A DNA stretch of 60,000 nt from Hydractinia symbiolongicarpus (lineage: Eukaryota > Cnidaria > Hydrozoa > Anthoathecata > Hydractiniidae). Each line of letters opens with the position of its first letter. The stretch's first letter is position 1. Under the pieces are notes generated by a model. That model saw only the letters and a list, made by a program, of their open reading frames with translations, made no database searches and had not been told where the DNA came from. Shown piece by piece: positions 1 through 9,836 of the stretch. The DNA is taken from positions 23,252,501 through 23,312,500 of the forward strand of contig NC_079880.1 of assembly GCF_029227915.1 (NCBI RefSeq). Direction: 5' to 3'. A program made the translations under genes and the position numbers.

Positions 1-1238
1 AAAAATTTTTTTTCAATTTTTTTCACCATTGATTCTATTTCTCGGGTTAAAGCCCTGATTAAAATATGTTATGTTTAAGACTGTTGGATTACGCTGTAAC
101 CCGTCGATTCCTAATTATGTATTTTGACCGGTAGATAAGGTGACATCACATGTTTACTACTAATAATTATTTTATAGAAGTCAAACTGATATACTATCGT
201 CAACACACGGCAATCGCCCTATTAAAGAAGACATAATACTTTTTTTAAAAGACACACAAAACTCGTACACACTTTGGAGAATGAAAATATGACTGGAAAG
301 AAGGCAGAACACAAATGATACAGTAGGTAAAATTCTGGTCCGTATAAGAAATCTACAATATTCCAAATTTGTTACCGCTAAAGAAATTGTACAAAAACTT
401 GAATAGCAAACAGTAAAGAAAAAACATCCACATAAAGTCAAAGTTATCCAACAATTACAGTAGATGGCATGTAAATAACGTTAGTCTGCTAAACTATTTT
501 GCATAGTGCGAATTTAAAACAAAGTAAGTTAGGAAAATATTTAAATCTTATTCCTATGCCCGATCCATTTAATTTAACTCAACAGGTATGTTTACCAACA
601 TATTTCATAATAGTTTAATCCAAATATTGAAAAGCTGCTGTTTATTGACATGTAAATTTGGTTCTTTTTGGAATATTGTATTTTGTCAACTGGAAAAAAA
701 GATTGCACGCGAAGACCGCAAAAAACAGTTTGATACAGATTGCAATCTAAATATGCAGTACCTTACCAGCAAATTATTCACAAGATATGTCAGAAAGCAA
801 CAGTTTGCAAGACATAAACGATATTTTTTTAAATATATTCTTCTGGTATATTTTATGGCTTCTGTTTTAAGCGGTGTAAAAAACCAAAAATTTACAACAA
901 CGTGAAATAAAATGTGCCAAATTTACTTATTTCCATTCAATGTACTTCTACTGCCTTTCCAATTTTACACAAAATTTAATTAACAAGAGAGTCGCAAATT
1001 CTAAACAATCACAAAATCAGTTCTATTGGTTTATTCCATACCATTATCTCCAAGATTAACTGATATTATTCGGACCGTCATGTTATCGACAGTTGGATGA
1101 CGCTTATTTTAAGCCACAGGAAAGAAACTTTTGTCTATTTTATTCTCAAATTTAGATTAAGTTAAATTTATTAAGAACCAAAAAAAGATTTTTGTATAAT
1201 AACTATGGGAAATATTACATAACTTTATTTCCGTTTAG
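1..1238. other. No recognisable gene
   Basis: AT-rich sequence with frequent stops. A 105-codon open frame at 588-905 (+) starts with ATG, but it resembles no family I know and has no convincing splice or polyadenylation context. The sequence just before 1239 ends in a pyrimidine-rich tract and AG that serve the next feature as a splice acceptor. Confidence 0.5.
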
Positions 1239-1731
1239 GATATTCATCTTATGAAGGTCTGCTGAAATTGGGACAAGAGTTTGATATCAAAAGAATCTCA
1301 CTTTCAGTGGATGTTTTTCTCTGCTCCGTCAATTTCAACTACTCTTTCAATGTATTTCAATTGGCTGAAATATTTAGGCTCCCAAATACCCAAAAGAGGT
1401 ATATATTAATTATTATATAAAAGACTGCAACGATTTTGGTATTGATTGGAGCGAAATTTCTGCTTAATCCAAGTTGAAAATGATATGTGGGAGAATTCAG
1501 GCAATAACAACTAGCACATCAAAACATTGCAGCTCTTGTAAATCGACGAGTTCTGATTGCGAACATTACCTACAAGACGTAGTTCGCATAAAAGACTTTT
1601 TCAGCCTTCAGGGAAGTGCAAAGGCGTTTTCAGAATCATATAACATTATAGCTAATTGTGATATGTATTATAATAATGACATTAATATGATACAGATATT
1701 TGAGACAAGCTTGTATCAAAACGTTTTGTAA
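1239..1731 (+). pseudogene. BTB-BACK family gene, 3' exons (partial)
   Basis: Two exon-like blocks match the 3' half of the better preserved gene at 8.2-9.0 kb. Block one (1239-1398) follows a CCGTTTAG acceptor, starts in the same intron phase as exon 2 of that gene, and encodes a BACK-like helical segment with the shared patterns LLKLGQEFDIK and FQLAEIF. It ends at a GT donor (1399). Block two (about 1474-1731) encodes a C-terminal part with KMICGRIQ followed by a CSSC cysteine pair, matching IVCGMIK and CCACG in the other copy. Proteins of this class are usually Cullin-3 substrate adaptors or transcriptional regulators. No BTB exon lies upstream inside the window, so this copy is cut or the 5' exon is outside or lost. 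Whether it is expressed cannot be told from the sequence. Confidence 0.5.
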
Positions 1732-2880
1732 AAAGTAATCACTTAATTTGTTGTAACTAGCTATATTCAGCAATCAAAATATGTTCTTGTGTATAGTAGT
1801 ACATAGCGTGACAACATTAATTTACGTGTTCTTTAATAGCGCTTTAAAAATTATTCGCCAATGTATTTCCAACATCTGCCAATTCCTCCTTTAAGTAATG
1901 AGTTTTTATTTCAATTTATTTGAATATTCTAACAAGTTTTGTTATATATATACCTTAATACTACTTAAGTATTACGGATTGTGATTTTCTTGCTTTTTGC
2001 AGAATTTGTCAAAATTCGGAAATTAGGAATCAGTAAAATACTTTGTAAGGTGCCATTCACGAGAATTAAAATTTGCAAGAAAAACCCACGAAAATTTAAT
2101 AATTAGTGAATGTTTAACCTCAGTAAACAAGAGTAAAATTTTATACACAAGGCAAGAAAAGCAAAAAATGAACGTTGTCGTGTCGTTGAAACTGTAACTT
2201 TGTAAATATTCTATTGAGAGACGTTCTCCAGTCAAGATTGCTCACCCACCTATGCGCAAGCACGTGGATTGATACAACTAAATTCGTCACTAGGCCTCTT
2301 GATGTTTCGTTAGAAGAGCACACAAATTGATAACAAATTCCTTCCGAATTGTCTTTACTGCACCTAAAAGTATTTTGTACACACACGATTGGTGCCTGAT
2401 GTCAAACGTGCATATAATTTTTTGTGACCTGCTTTGTTATTTTTCTGGTGAAGAAATATAAATGAATATGCACGTAAATTTTTCGCAATGTTCCTTTTCT
2501 TAAAAAAATAAAATTTCTTCATATGTAGTCTGTATCAGTCTCTCTTTGAGCTGGGGGCTTTTAATTATTTTTTCATTTTCTTATTGCGAAAATAAATAGG
2601 TTTAAGAACCTTGGTTAGCTCGTATGCTGTTACAGTAAAGCAAAATTTATTTCGATTGCTGTTTTGCGAGGTAGTATACGTATATTATACGTCTTGTTCA
2701 TATTGCATTGCATGCCTTTTTGCTTTGTTTCTGCAATTTTAAGGCATATATATTATTTCTATTATTATCCTAATATTATAAAAGAAATAGATATTCTCGC
2801 AACGGCCAAATATACCTACGTTTAATTGATTTTTAGTGTCTTAATATAAAAAGAATTGTTCGCTTGCTGTAATTGAGCAA
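1732..2880. other. No recognisable gene
   Basis: AT-rich intergenic sequence. Short open frames on the minus strand (2023-2386) overlap each other in different frames and show no family signature. Confidence 0.5.
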
Positions 2881-2887
2881 AAACGGA

Positions 2888-3125
2888 AAATGGGACAAGA
2901 GTAAAAGAACACAAACCTCAGTATTCAGAATCATGGGACGATTCAACTTGGTTGATTCAGATGTGACTTTATTTGTTGGAGATGAAGAGTTGCATCACGT
3001 CACCAGCTTTTCAAATCATGTTGTCATCTAATTTTAAAGAAAGAAAAAAGAAGGTTGCTAGGGAAAATTAAAAGAGATAGTGTAATTAAGTATAATTTAT
3101 CCAGCTCACTTTATGATTACAGGTT
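2888..3125 (+). pseudogene. Decayed BTB/POZ exon
   Basis: The nucleotide sequence is clearly related to the BTB exon at 8177-8435. Both carry a PQYSE/HQYSE, PWDDS and SDVTL-type start, a GDEE/VEEE stretch, and a segment encoding FQIMLSSNFKER followed by a Lys-rich stretch. Several frame changes and a stop occur within 230 bp, so it cannot encode a BTB fold. The block ends next to TTACAGGTTAAT, a donor-like site at the position where the better copy has its exon 1 donor. It is probably the 5' exon of a second, dead family member, or was separated from the exons at 1239-1731 by rearrangement. Confidence 0.6.
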
Positions 3126-3578
3126 AATAAAAAAAAGCTCGTAGTAAAAACACCTAATAAGGCAACTAATTCAGTATAGAATTTATTTACTGAAAAAGTA
3201 CTTGGTGGCTTATTTGATAATTTATGACTGCATTGCAATGTGTTTATTACAAAATGTTTATTTCATCTCACAATTCTTGCGGTTAACAATGTGTTTTATA
3301 TTTATACAGCTATGTCAAATAAAATTTCACCTGAAAATGCAACATGAAGAAAACATTACCAATGCTTAATACCAGACTTTTTGGCCATTATAAGTATGAC
3401 AACTACCTGGCAAGAAATCCTTGGATTAATCGGTCCGAACGATTGTGGACAAATAAAGATTAGTACCGGATTAGTACCGGTTTCTTTTAAAAATGTGTTT
3501 AACAATTGATACCATTGTGTATATGCGCTGAAACGAAAATGTCTGGGAACAACTTATATTTTTCCCATTGTTCTTCTG

Positions 3579-3608
3579 CCGTGGATTTTGCACGGACTTA
3601 TCGACTAG
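3579..3608 (+). mobile_element. Helitron-type 3' terminus (hairpin + CTAG)
   Basis: A perfect 5 bp stem (CCGTG, 7 nt loop, CACGG) is followed 9 nt later by CTAG and then T, which is the layout of a Helitron 3' end inserted before T. The 30 nt upstream (CATTGTTCTTCTGCC) match the corresponding part of the Helitron ending at 58448. I could not locate the matching 5' TC end. Confidence 0.6.
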
Positions 3609-4898
3609 TATTATAATTGTCTTTTTTTAGATAGACTAAGTGGATCAATGCAATTCGAATCAGCAAAAAAACTCTTTCATTCTCAATTTCATCAATTTCA
3701 GAAGCCTCCACTACTCCCCACGGAAATATCTGTGGGCGTAAACGTTTGCCTGACGTTTCTGTTATAAAATTAAAGTTTTTCAAATTTTTTAATTGCTGAG
3801 AATATGAGCAAAAAGTAACATAAGAGTGACGAAGAATCATATATTTATAATCAATTAAATATTTCATATTGCCTCAGCATTACCCAAAAATATACCCAAA
3901 TTGTTTTGAAAATGTTTTAATAGGTAGGAGCGAAAAATTACCAGCCTGTACTAATTCAAAAGTTGTTTCACAGTCTGAGACCATACACGAAGCAATAAAC
4001 TACTCTCTACTTAGTTTAAAACAAGGTGAACGCAATAAAAGTTGCTTCTGTTAATTGAGAAATTCTCTACACAATATCTTCAAATGTGTAAAGCCTTTTT
4101 ATAAAAACAAGGTGCTTAAAAAAAGAAACTTGGGTCTATAATAAATGGATTAGAAATAGAAAGTTGTAAAAGTTGTATTTTCAGGGTTTGATTTTGAAAG
4201 AACAAAGGAAAGCCATATTTGAAAGTGGAATGCTATATCTAATAACAAATAATTCCTAGGTAAAATATCGAGAAATAATGACAGATGTTGCTCGTACAGA
4301 AACTTTTGTCACTTAATTTGTAGCTGTGGTTCTTGGCAAATATTGAGTGTACAATTCTGCATATTTATTTAAATAAACTTGTTTGTTTATTTTCTTGTAG
4401 TTTGATATTTGATTTCGGTGCATTTGTATATTTGTGTCGCCTATGAAGTCTTTAAAACGTCACAGCGATTTTATGCCTGATTAGTGCTATATAAAAAATA
4501 TATATATTTACTATATTATATATAAAATTATGCATTTACTTTATTTCTTTTATCATTTATTATTTTTGATTTATTTTGCAAATTATCCCTGTTATTTGAT
4601 GTTAGTGATTCATTTAATGTTATTTTGTAATTTTTTTTTTTAAATAATCACACACATTTTTCTTATTTAGATGGGTGTAGAATAAACTTCATCTATGCTT
4701 GCAGACTAAAACGAGTGATGCTCAATACGATTTAATTTAAAAAAAATTCTATTAGTTTCCATATGCCACCAACTAATATTGATATTGGTGAAGGACGAAA
4801 TTTTACTTACGTTATATGCTTTCGAAACCATGATATCATGAAGTCTTAATCAACAGCAATTATGCTCTATTAAGATAATTACAGAATACTTTACTTCT
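3609..4898. other. No recognisable gene; AT-rich
   Basis: Short frames at 3598-3867 (-) and 3869-4054 (+) show no recognisable domain. The stretch holds only AT-rich sequence, including TATATA runs near 4490-4530. Confidence 0.45.
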
Positions 4899-4917
4899 GA
4901 AGCAGTGCCGTAACCAC
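4899..4917 (+). repeat. hAT left terminal inverted repeat
   Basis: 19 bp, perfectly complementary to 7126-7144. It is followed by a G-run and then a C-run (4919-4948), an unusual GC-rich patch in this AT-rich DNA. Confidence 0.85.
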
Positions 4918-5106
4918 CGGGGGGGCAGGGGGGCCCGCCCCCCCCCCCATAATTTTTTCAAAGATGGTTATGACAAGTTAAGAAAAACGTTTTGTCTTAT
5001 GTCTAAAGACCATTTGTTATATATAAACAAACTAAACACTTATTGAGAATGATTTATAACCGATTTCCACTCTTTTATTTATTTAAAACGCGTGACTCTT
5101 ATACTT

Positions 5107-5208
5107 GCTGCATGGAAATGATGATGAAATTGGATGGAAACTACATTCTGATAGTGTTTGCTGCATGGAAATGATGATGAAATTGGATGGAAACTACATT
5201 CTGAAAAT
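5107..5208 (+). repeat. Two-copy tandem repeat in hAT leader
   Basis: A segment of about 53 bp beginning CTGCATGGAAATGATG is repeated twice in direct orientation with almost no difference, inside the hAT element and upstream of the transposase start. Confidence 0.8.
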
Positions 5209-5321
5209 AGTGTTTGTGAGAAGACGAGAACGAGTTGGACTGACTTCAAAAAAAAAAAAAAAAGAAACGTGTAAGAATATAGAATTAACAAAGTAACAGA
5301 CTAATTTGAAAAAGAGTGAAA

Positions 5322-6858
5322 ATGCCGAAGAAAACAAGTGATTTATCAAAATGGCTCATTAGACCTGAAAAGTAAGTGACTTATTAATAAATAAATATTT
5401 AATTACTTTGTTAACCCCACCACTGCTTTTTAATTCATCCCATAACTGTTATCCAAGCAACCTTTACACTTGTTTTGCTTTTCAGACGAACAAACGAAGA
5501 AGCAACAACAACACCTACAACGACGACACCTACAACGACAGCACCAACCAACCCGGAGAATAATTTTAAGGAAACAACGAGTGATCCATCTAAACCGAAC
5601 CAACCTCGTTCTTTGAGTTTTCCAAAAACAACGTTTGGTAAAGATCCGAAACAAAGATCGTTTAACCCAACATGGTTTGACAAGTTCCTCTGGTTACATT
5701 ACGACCAAAATAAAGACGCTGCTTTTTGCTTTACTTGTTTCAGTGCTCTTAGAAAAAGCATGATTTCTGCAACAAAAGCAGAGACAGTTTTTACTGAAAC
5801 CGGCTACCGAAATTGAAAAAAGGCGCTTGAATCTGGAAGAGGATTTTCTAAACACGAATGTAGCGACTCCCATAAAGAAGCCACTGAAAGACTGATTACT
5901 GCGCCAGGTACATCAAAGGACATTGGTGAAATCATGGTAGATAATCTTGCAGCCACAAAGGAAAGGAATAGACGAATGCTGTTAAAACTGTTGCAAAGCG
6001 TTCGATATCTAGGGCGACAATCACTTCCGTTTAGAGGCAATTGGGATGAGGAAACACACAGCGAGTTGAATTCGAACTTCCACCAGTTACTTTTACTCCG
6101 ATGTGAAGATGATAAGGAACTGAGTGCATGGCTTGCAAAAAAGCAAAACTACACGTCACCGGCTATTCAAAACGAAATGCTGCGAATCGAAGCACTTAGT
6201 ATTTTACGTGACATTGCAAAAAATATTCAGTCAGCTGAGATTTTCACAATCCTTGCAGATGAAACAGGGGATGTCTCAAATACGGAACAACTTGTCATTT
6301 GCATTCGGTGGGTTGATGATGAATTACAGGCTCACGAGGAGTTCATTGGCCTCCATCCACTACCTGATACTAGTGCTGACCAAATCGTTTTTTTAATCAA
6401 AGATATTCTTTTACGAATGAACTTGAAATTAGAAAGCAGTTTGTCGTTTCTACGAAGGAGATATTAACGAGTCACTTGCTAAAGTCCAAATACCGCTACT
6501 CCCAGTCATCGCATCCAACCTTGGTTACGACAAAGAGAAATTCAAAGTAACCGATCTAATCAAGCTGTTACAAAGTTTTGATCAATCTCAAAGAACTCTT
6601 CTAAGTGAAGTTGTCAAAATAGCGAAATTGTTATTGGTAATGCCGTCCACAAACGCCATCAGCGAAAGATCGTTTTCTGCTTTGAAACGAGTCAAAACGT
6701 ACCTTAGATCAACAACCACGAATTTACGTTTGAACAATTTGATGGTCCTCCATATTCATACTGATTCCGTTGACAAAATGGATTTAACTCAAATAGGAGA
6801 TGAATTTATCGATAAACACCAAAGCAGAATACACACTTTTGGCTATTACTATAGATAA
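5322..6858 (+). pseudogene. hAT transposase (TTF-type Zn finger, DUF4371, dimerisation domain), deleted core
   Basis: Exon 1 (5322-5371) begins MPKKTSDLSKWL and ends at a strong GTAAGT donor. The 114 bp intron (5372-5485) closes with TTTTCAG, and exon 2 continues in frame through a Thr/Pro-rich linker. A TTF-type zinc finger follows (FDKFLWLHY, CFTCF, then HECSDSH). The DUF4371 part holds ADETGDVSNTEQL, whose Asp is the usual first catalytic residue of hAT transposases. The C-terminus (about 6640-6760) is the hAT dimerisation motif SERSFSALKRVKTYLRST. Three lesions are visible: an in-frame TGA at 5814-5816 between the two halves of the zinc finger, a frame change near 6455-6470, and loss of the central RNase H-like region, because DUF4371 runs almost straight into the C-terminal domain. 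No functional transposase can be made; the ends could still be mobilised in trans. Confidence 0.85.
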
Positions 6859-7125
6859 CATTTTTAGTCTTTTGTTCATGAAATTTATGTAAACGTTTAT
6901 TCCCTGATTTAAAAAAAAAACTCACAAAACTGGAGCAATTGTCTGTATTTTCCTTTATTTTCGTGATTTCTAGTGATTAAATGTCTTTAAAAAGTACTCT
7001 CAAAAAGGCTGTTTTAGCCAATCTAGCGCACTCAAAATTCAAAAAATTTCTTGGCCCGTCGGCCCCAACCATGGCTGGGCCTCCTTAGACACTGTAACTA
7101 GGCTGGCCCCCCCAAAACGAAATTC

Positions 7126-7144
7126 GTGGTTACGGCACTGCTTC
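7126..7144 (-). repeat. hAT right terminal inverted repeat
   Basis: Reverse complement of 4899-4917. A C-rich tract lies just inside it (7106-7113). Confidence 0.85.
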
Positions 7145-8176
7145 TTTACAAATTTGTTTGCTAAGTTTATTTTTATTTCCTTTTTCAATATTTTTTTGGA
7201 AAAGTTGTAAAATTGTCTGTTTCGAAAAGCGACTTATTTTATTTCCACTTGAAATTGTGTTGTTATAGGATTCAAATAGAAACTAACTACACTACATTAT
7301 GGCTTAACAATCATTTCAGGTTTTTGGAAAATTAAATTCAAGAAATTTGTTATTTACTAATTAAAGCACACTTATTTCATTTGTTGTTTCAAAATAATAT
7401 AAAGATGTAAGCTTTTCGACACATAAAATACTGAAATTCAAAACCTTACTAAATATGGTACCAGAAAAATATGGTAATAATTTACCTTGCGTTCAAGTAC
7501 ACCATGAATTATTAAATACATTATGCCCCTCTGTTGAGTTTGTTACGAAAAAGCTTCATTCATTTTCACTCATTCTGTTCAAAACTTTACTGGAAGATAA
7601 CTATTAACAAATTTCTAAAATTAAAACTACATGTACTATCGGATGTCAGTATTTTTTATCTGTGGTAAACTGTGAATTTACTTGTAGCTAAACTAAACAA
7701 TTTTTGGCTTCTGATAATAATTTTCGGTGCAATACACTATTAACCATTCCGTTGAGTATTCTATTTAAAGTAAACTTGATGGATAATTTATCGAATAATT
7801 CACTGTCCTTTCATAAACAAATAAAGGTGGTGATTAAAACAGCAGCTTTAATAACAAGTAAAATAAAGTTCTTCATGTTTTAAAATTTGCATGTTCCAGA
7901 ATAATTCCATAAAAACAGTTTTACGCACATTTTTCCATTCCATATTACTTGCCAGAACCAGATGAGGTACTCCCCTTGATATTGCAAAAAAAAAGTGATA
8001 TGTTATCTTGTAAAAACGTCAACAGCTTTCTAATTTAGCCATATTCCTAATACAAACTTAAACTTCTGATAATATTGTGCCACAAATGATTTTATAATTG
8101 ACGGCATCATAAAAAATATATCATATATTGTTTAAATATATATTTTACTTGGTTTTGTTAGCTCAAAAGTTATAAG
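7145..8176. other. No gene; upstream region of BTB gene
   Basis: AT-rich non-coding sequence leading to the BTB start codon. Nothing recognisable beyond A/T runs; TATATATT-like sequence at about 8130-8150 could belong to the core promoter but is not distinctive in this base composition. Confidence 0.4.
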
Positions 8177-9020
8177 ATGTCATTAGCAAAAGTAGAAAAC
8201 GACAAACATCAATATTCAGAACCATGGGATGATTCTGATGTGACTTTAATTGTAGAAGAAGAAAAATTTTATGTACATTCAATGATACTTGGTTTCGCTT
8301 CTCCTGTATTTAAAGCTATGTTATCATCTAATTTCAAAGAAGGAAGAGAGAAGGTGATTAACCTTCCAGGAAAATCTAAAACGACTGTACTGGCGATGTT
8401 AAATTTAATTTACCCCATCGAATATAGAATAAAAAGTATGAAAAGTTTAAATGTTTTCTAACGTTTTAAGGCGACATTACACTGTCATAAACCATCACAG
8501 CCAAAATAAGTTTATCCATGTTGTGTTTCAGTCTCTCACAAAGTTCCTTTAGCCTTTGTTTAATAGCTGTACCATGTGCTGATGAATATTGATTTTAAAC
8601 TCTTACACGATATGTACAAATTTTATGATTTAATTCTAGATTATTCGTGTTGTCAGGCATTACTGGAATTTTCAATGGAGTACAGCATAAAAAAAGTCGC
8701 GCAGAATGTCGATGATTTTCTTAATGAAAAATCCAGATGTTCCTTGGACGTATTAAAACTTGCTGAGAAGTACGATCTAGAGAAAACAAAAAAAAAGAGC
8801 TATTTCACATTTTATTACGGAGAATAGAGCTTTTTTTGGTTCCAATAATCTCAAATGCAATTGGAATAATGTTTCAGAAAAAACAAAGTTAGAAATAGTA
8901 TGTGGCATGATTAAGAACCTACATGGTGACAAAGCGTGTTGTGCTTGTGGAAATAATATAAATTCCATGTCTACAAAATTTCTGAATCTCACTACTGCTT
9001 CCCGTTTGTTCTGCCTTTAG
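8177..9020 (+). pseudogene. BTB/POZ-BACK protein gene, two exons, one frameshift
   Basis: Exon 1 (8177-8435, phase 1) encodes a BTB fold core: WDDSDVTLIVEEEKFYVHS, then ILGFASPVFKAMLSS and NFKEGREKVINLPGK, the usual pattern in which a cytosolic adaptor displays a dimerisation surface. A GTATGA donor (8436) and TTAATTCTAG acceptor (8631-8640) define a 205 bp intron and restore the frame. Exon 2 encodes the BACK-like helices (ALLEFSMEYSIKK, SLDVLKLAEKYDLEK). The frame then ends at 8827, but a shift of one base near 8810-8815 opens a frame that runs on through FFGSNNLKC, IVCGMIKNLHG and CCACG to a TAG at 9018-9020, and this tail is shared with the copy at 1.2-1.7 kb. Either the gene is recently broken or the base is a sequencing error. 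Closest known functional class: small BTB adaptors; substrate unknown. Confidence 0.7.
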
Positions 9021-9030
9021 CAAATACAAA

Positions 9031-9070
9031 ACATTCTTCTCCCGGAAATAACATTCTTCTCCCGGAAATT
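9031..9070 (+). repeat. Two-copy 20 bp tandem repeat
   Basis: ACATTCTTCTCCCGGAAAT occurs twice in a row just after the BTB reading frame. Confidence 0.8.
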
Positions 9071-9808
9071 ACGGTTATTAAATCCTGCAACGAAGGACAG
9101 GCCTAAACTTAAATCAATGTTTACATCTGTTACGTTACGACCGTTTGAAGTATTTTCGATTCTTAAATTCGAAAACGCTGCATTGTTATCTTCTTTGATT
9201 TTATGCGTGATTTTCTGGATTATAAGTTTGGGTCTGTAAGACAAACTGTTCTTTTAATATTTTGGATTTTAAATATTTCGGTAGATATACAATATCCCAA
9301 ATGATTCAAGTTTTTATATTTCTCTTTTGTGTTTTCAACTAATAATTTCTTATATTTTGAGTATACCTTTGGAAGGTTTGCCGTATGCAATAGACTGAAT
9401 AACTGATTTTGTATGACTTAACGAAAATATGTCGGATTTTTTTTAATGTTTGGTTTTTTCGCTGGTGTACTTCTGGAATGGCAAAGCAAGTATCTAGTTT
9501 TAGCGTATTTCGCTTTTTAGGAATGGTTGTAAGACACCTTTTATTTTGGACATTTTCCGGTTTTATTATTATTATTATTATTTTTGTTACACATGCTTAT
9601 ATTTCGAAACGTTTTGTTTCAGCTGTTATAAACATAGAATTATGCAGATTGTGAGCAACCTTTATCCAGGGCTCTTTTCTTTCTTTGCCATTCCGTTAAA
9701 AGAAACAAAGATCACGGGGTCGAGGTTGAAATGTGGGTTTTAAAAATTCAAATTACTGTGTTGTATGTTTTTCTTTGGTATCGCTTACATCGGTTTAATA
9801 AAGATTAA

Positions 9809-9836
9809 GTGGATTCTTCCACCGGAATTCAGCTAG
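9809..9836 (+). mobile_element. Helitron-like 3' terminus (weak)
   Basis: GTGG, 6 nt loop, CCAC, then CTAG (9833-9836) followed by T. This resembles the ends at 3608 and 58448, but the stem is short and the spacer differs. Similarity to the 3.6 kb site continues for about ten bases beyond CTAG, which argues that the two could share a larger repeat instead. Confidence 0.35.

Larger units (their letters stand above)
4899..7144 (+). mobile_element. hAT-superfamily DNA transposon, internally deleted
   Basis: A 2246 bp element bounded by perfect 19 bp inverted repeats (GAAGCAGTGCCGTAACCAC and its reverse complement), with adjoining C/G-rich tracts just inside both ends. Inside is one transposase gene of the TTF-zinc-finger/DUF4371 hAT branch, with its middle missing. 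hAT elements normally make 8 bp target duplications. Here no clean one is visible: using CAGTG as the true end, the flanks TTCTGAAG and CTTCTTTA do not match, so the outer 4 bp of the inverted repeat may be flank and the duplication may have decayed. The element lies between members of the BTB family. Confidence 0.85.

Noticed and set aside
5430-5683. Minus-strand Val/Arg/Cys-rich frames
   Set aside because: Shadow of the Thr/Pro-rich linker of the hAT transposase on the other strand.
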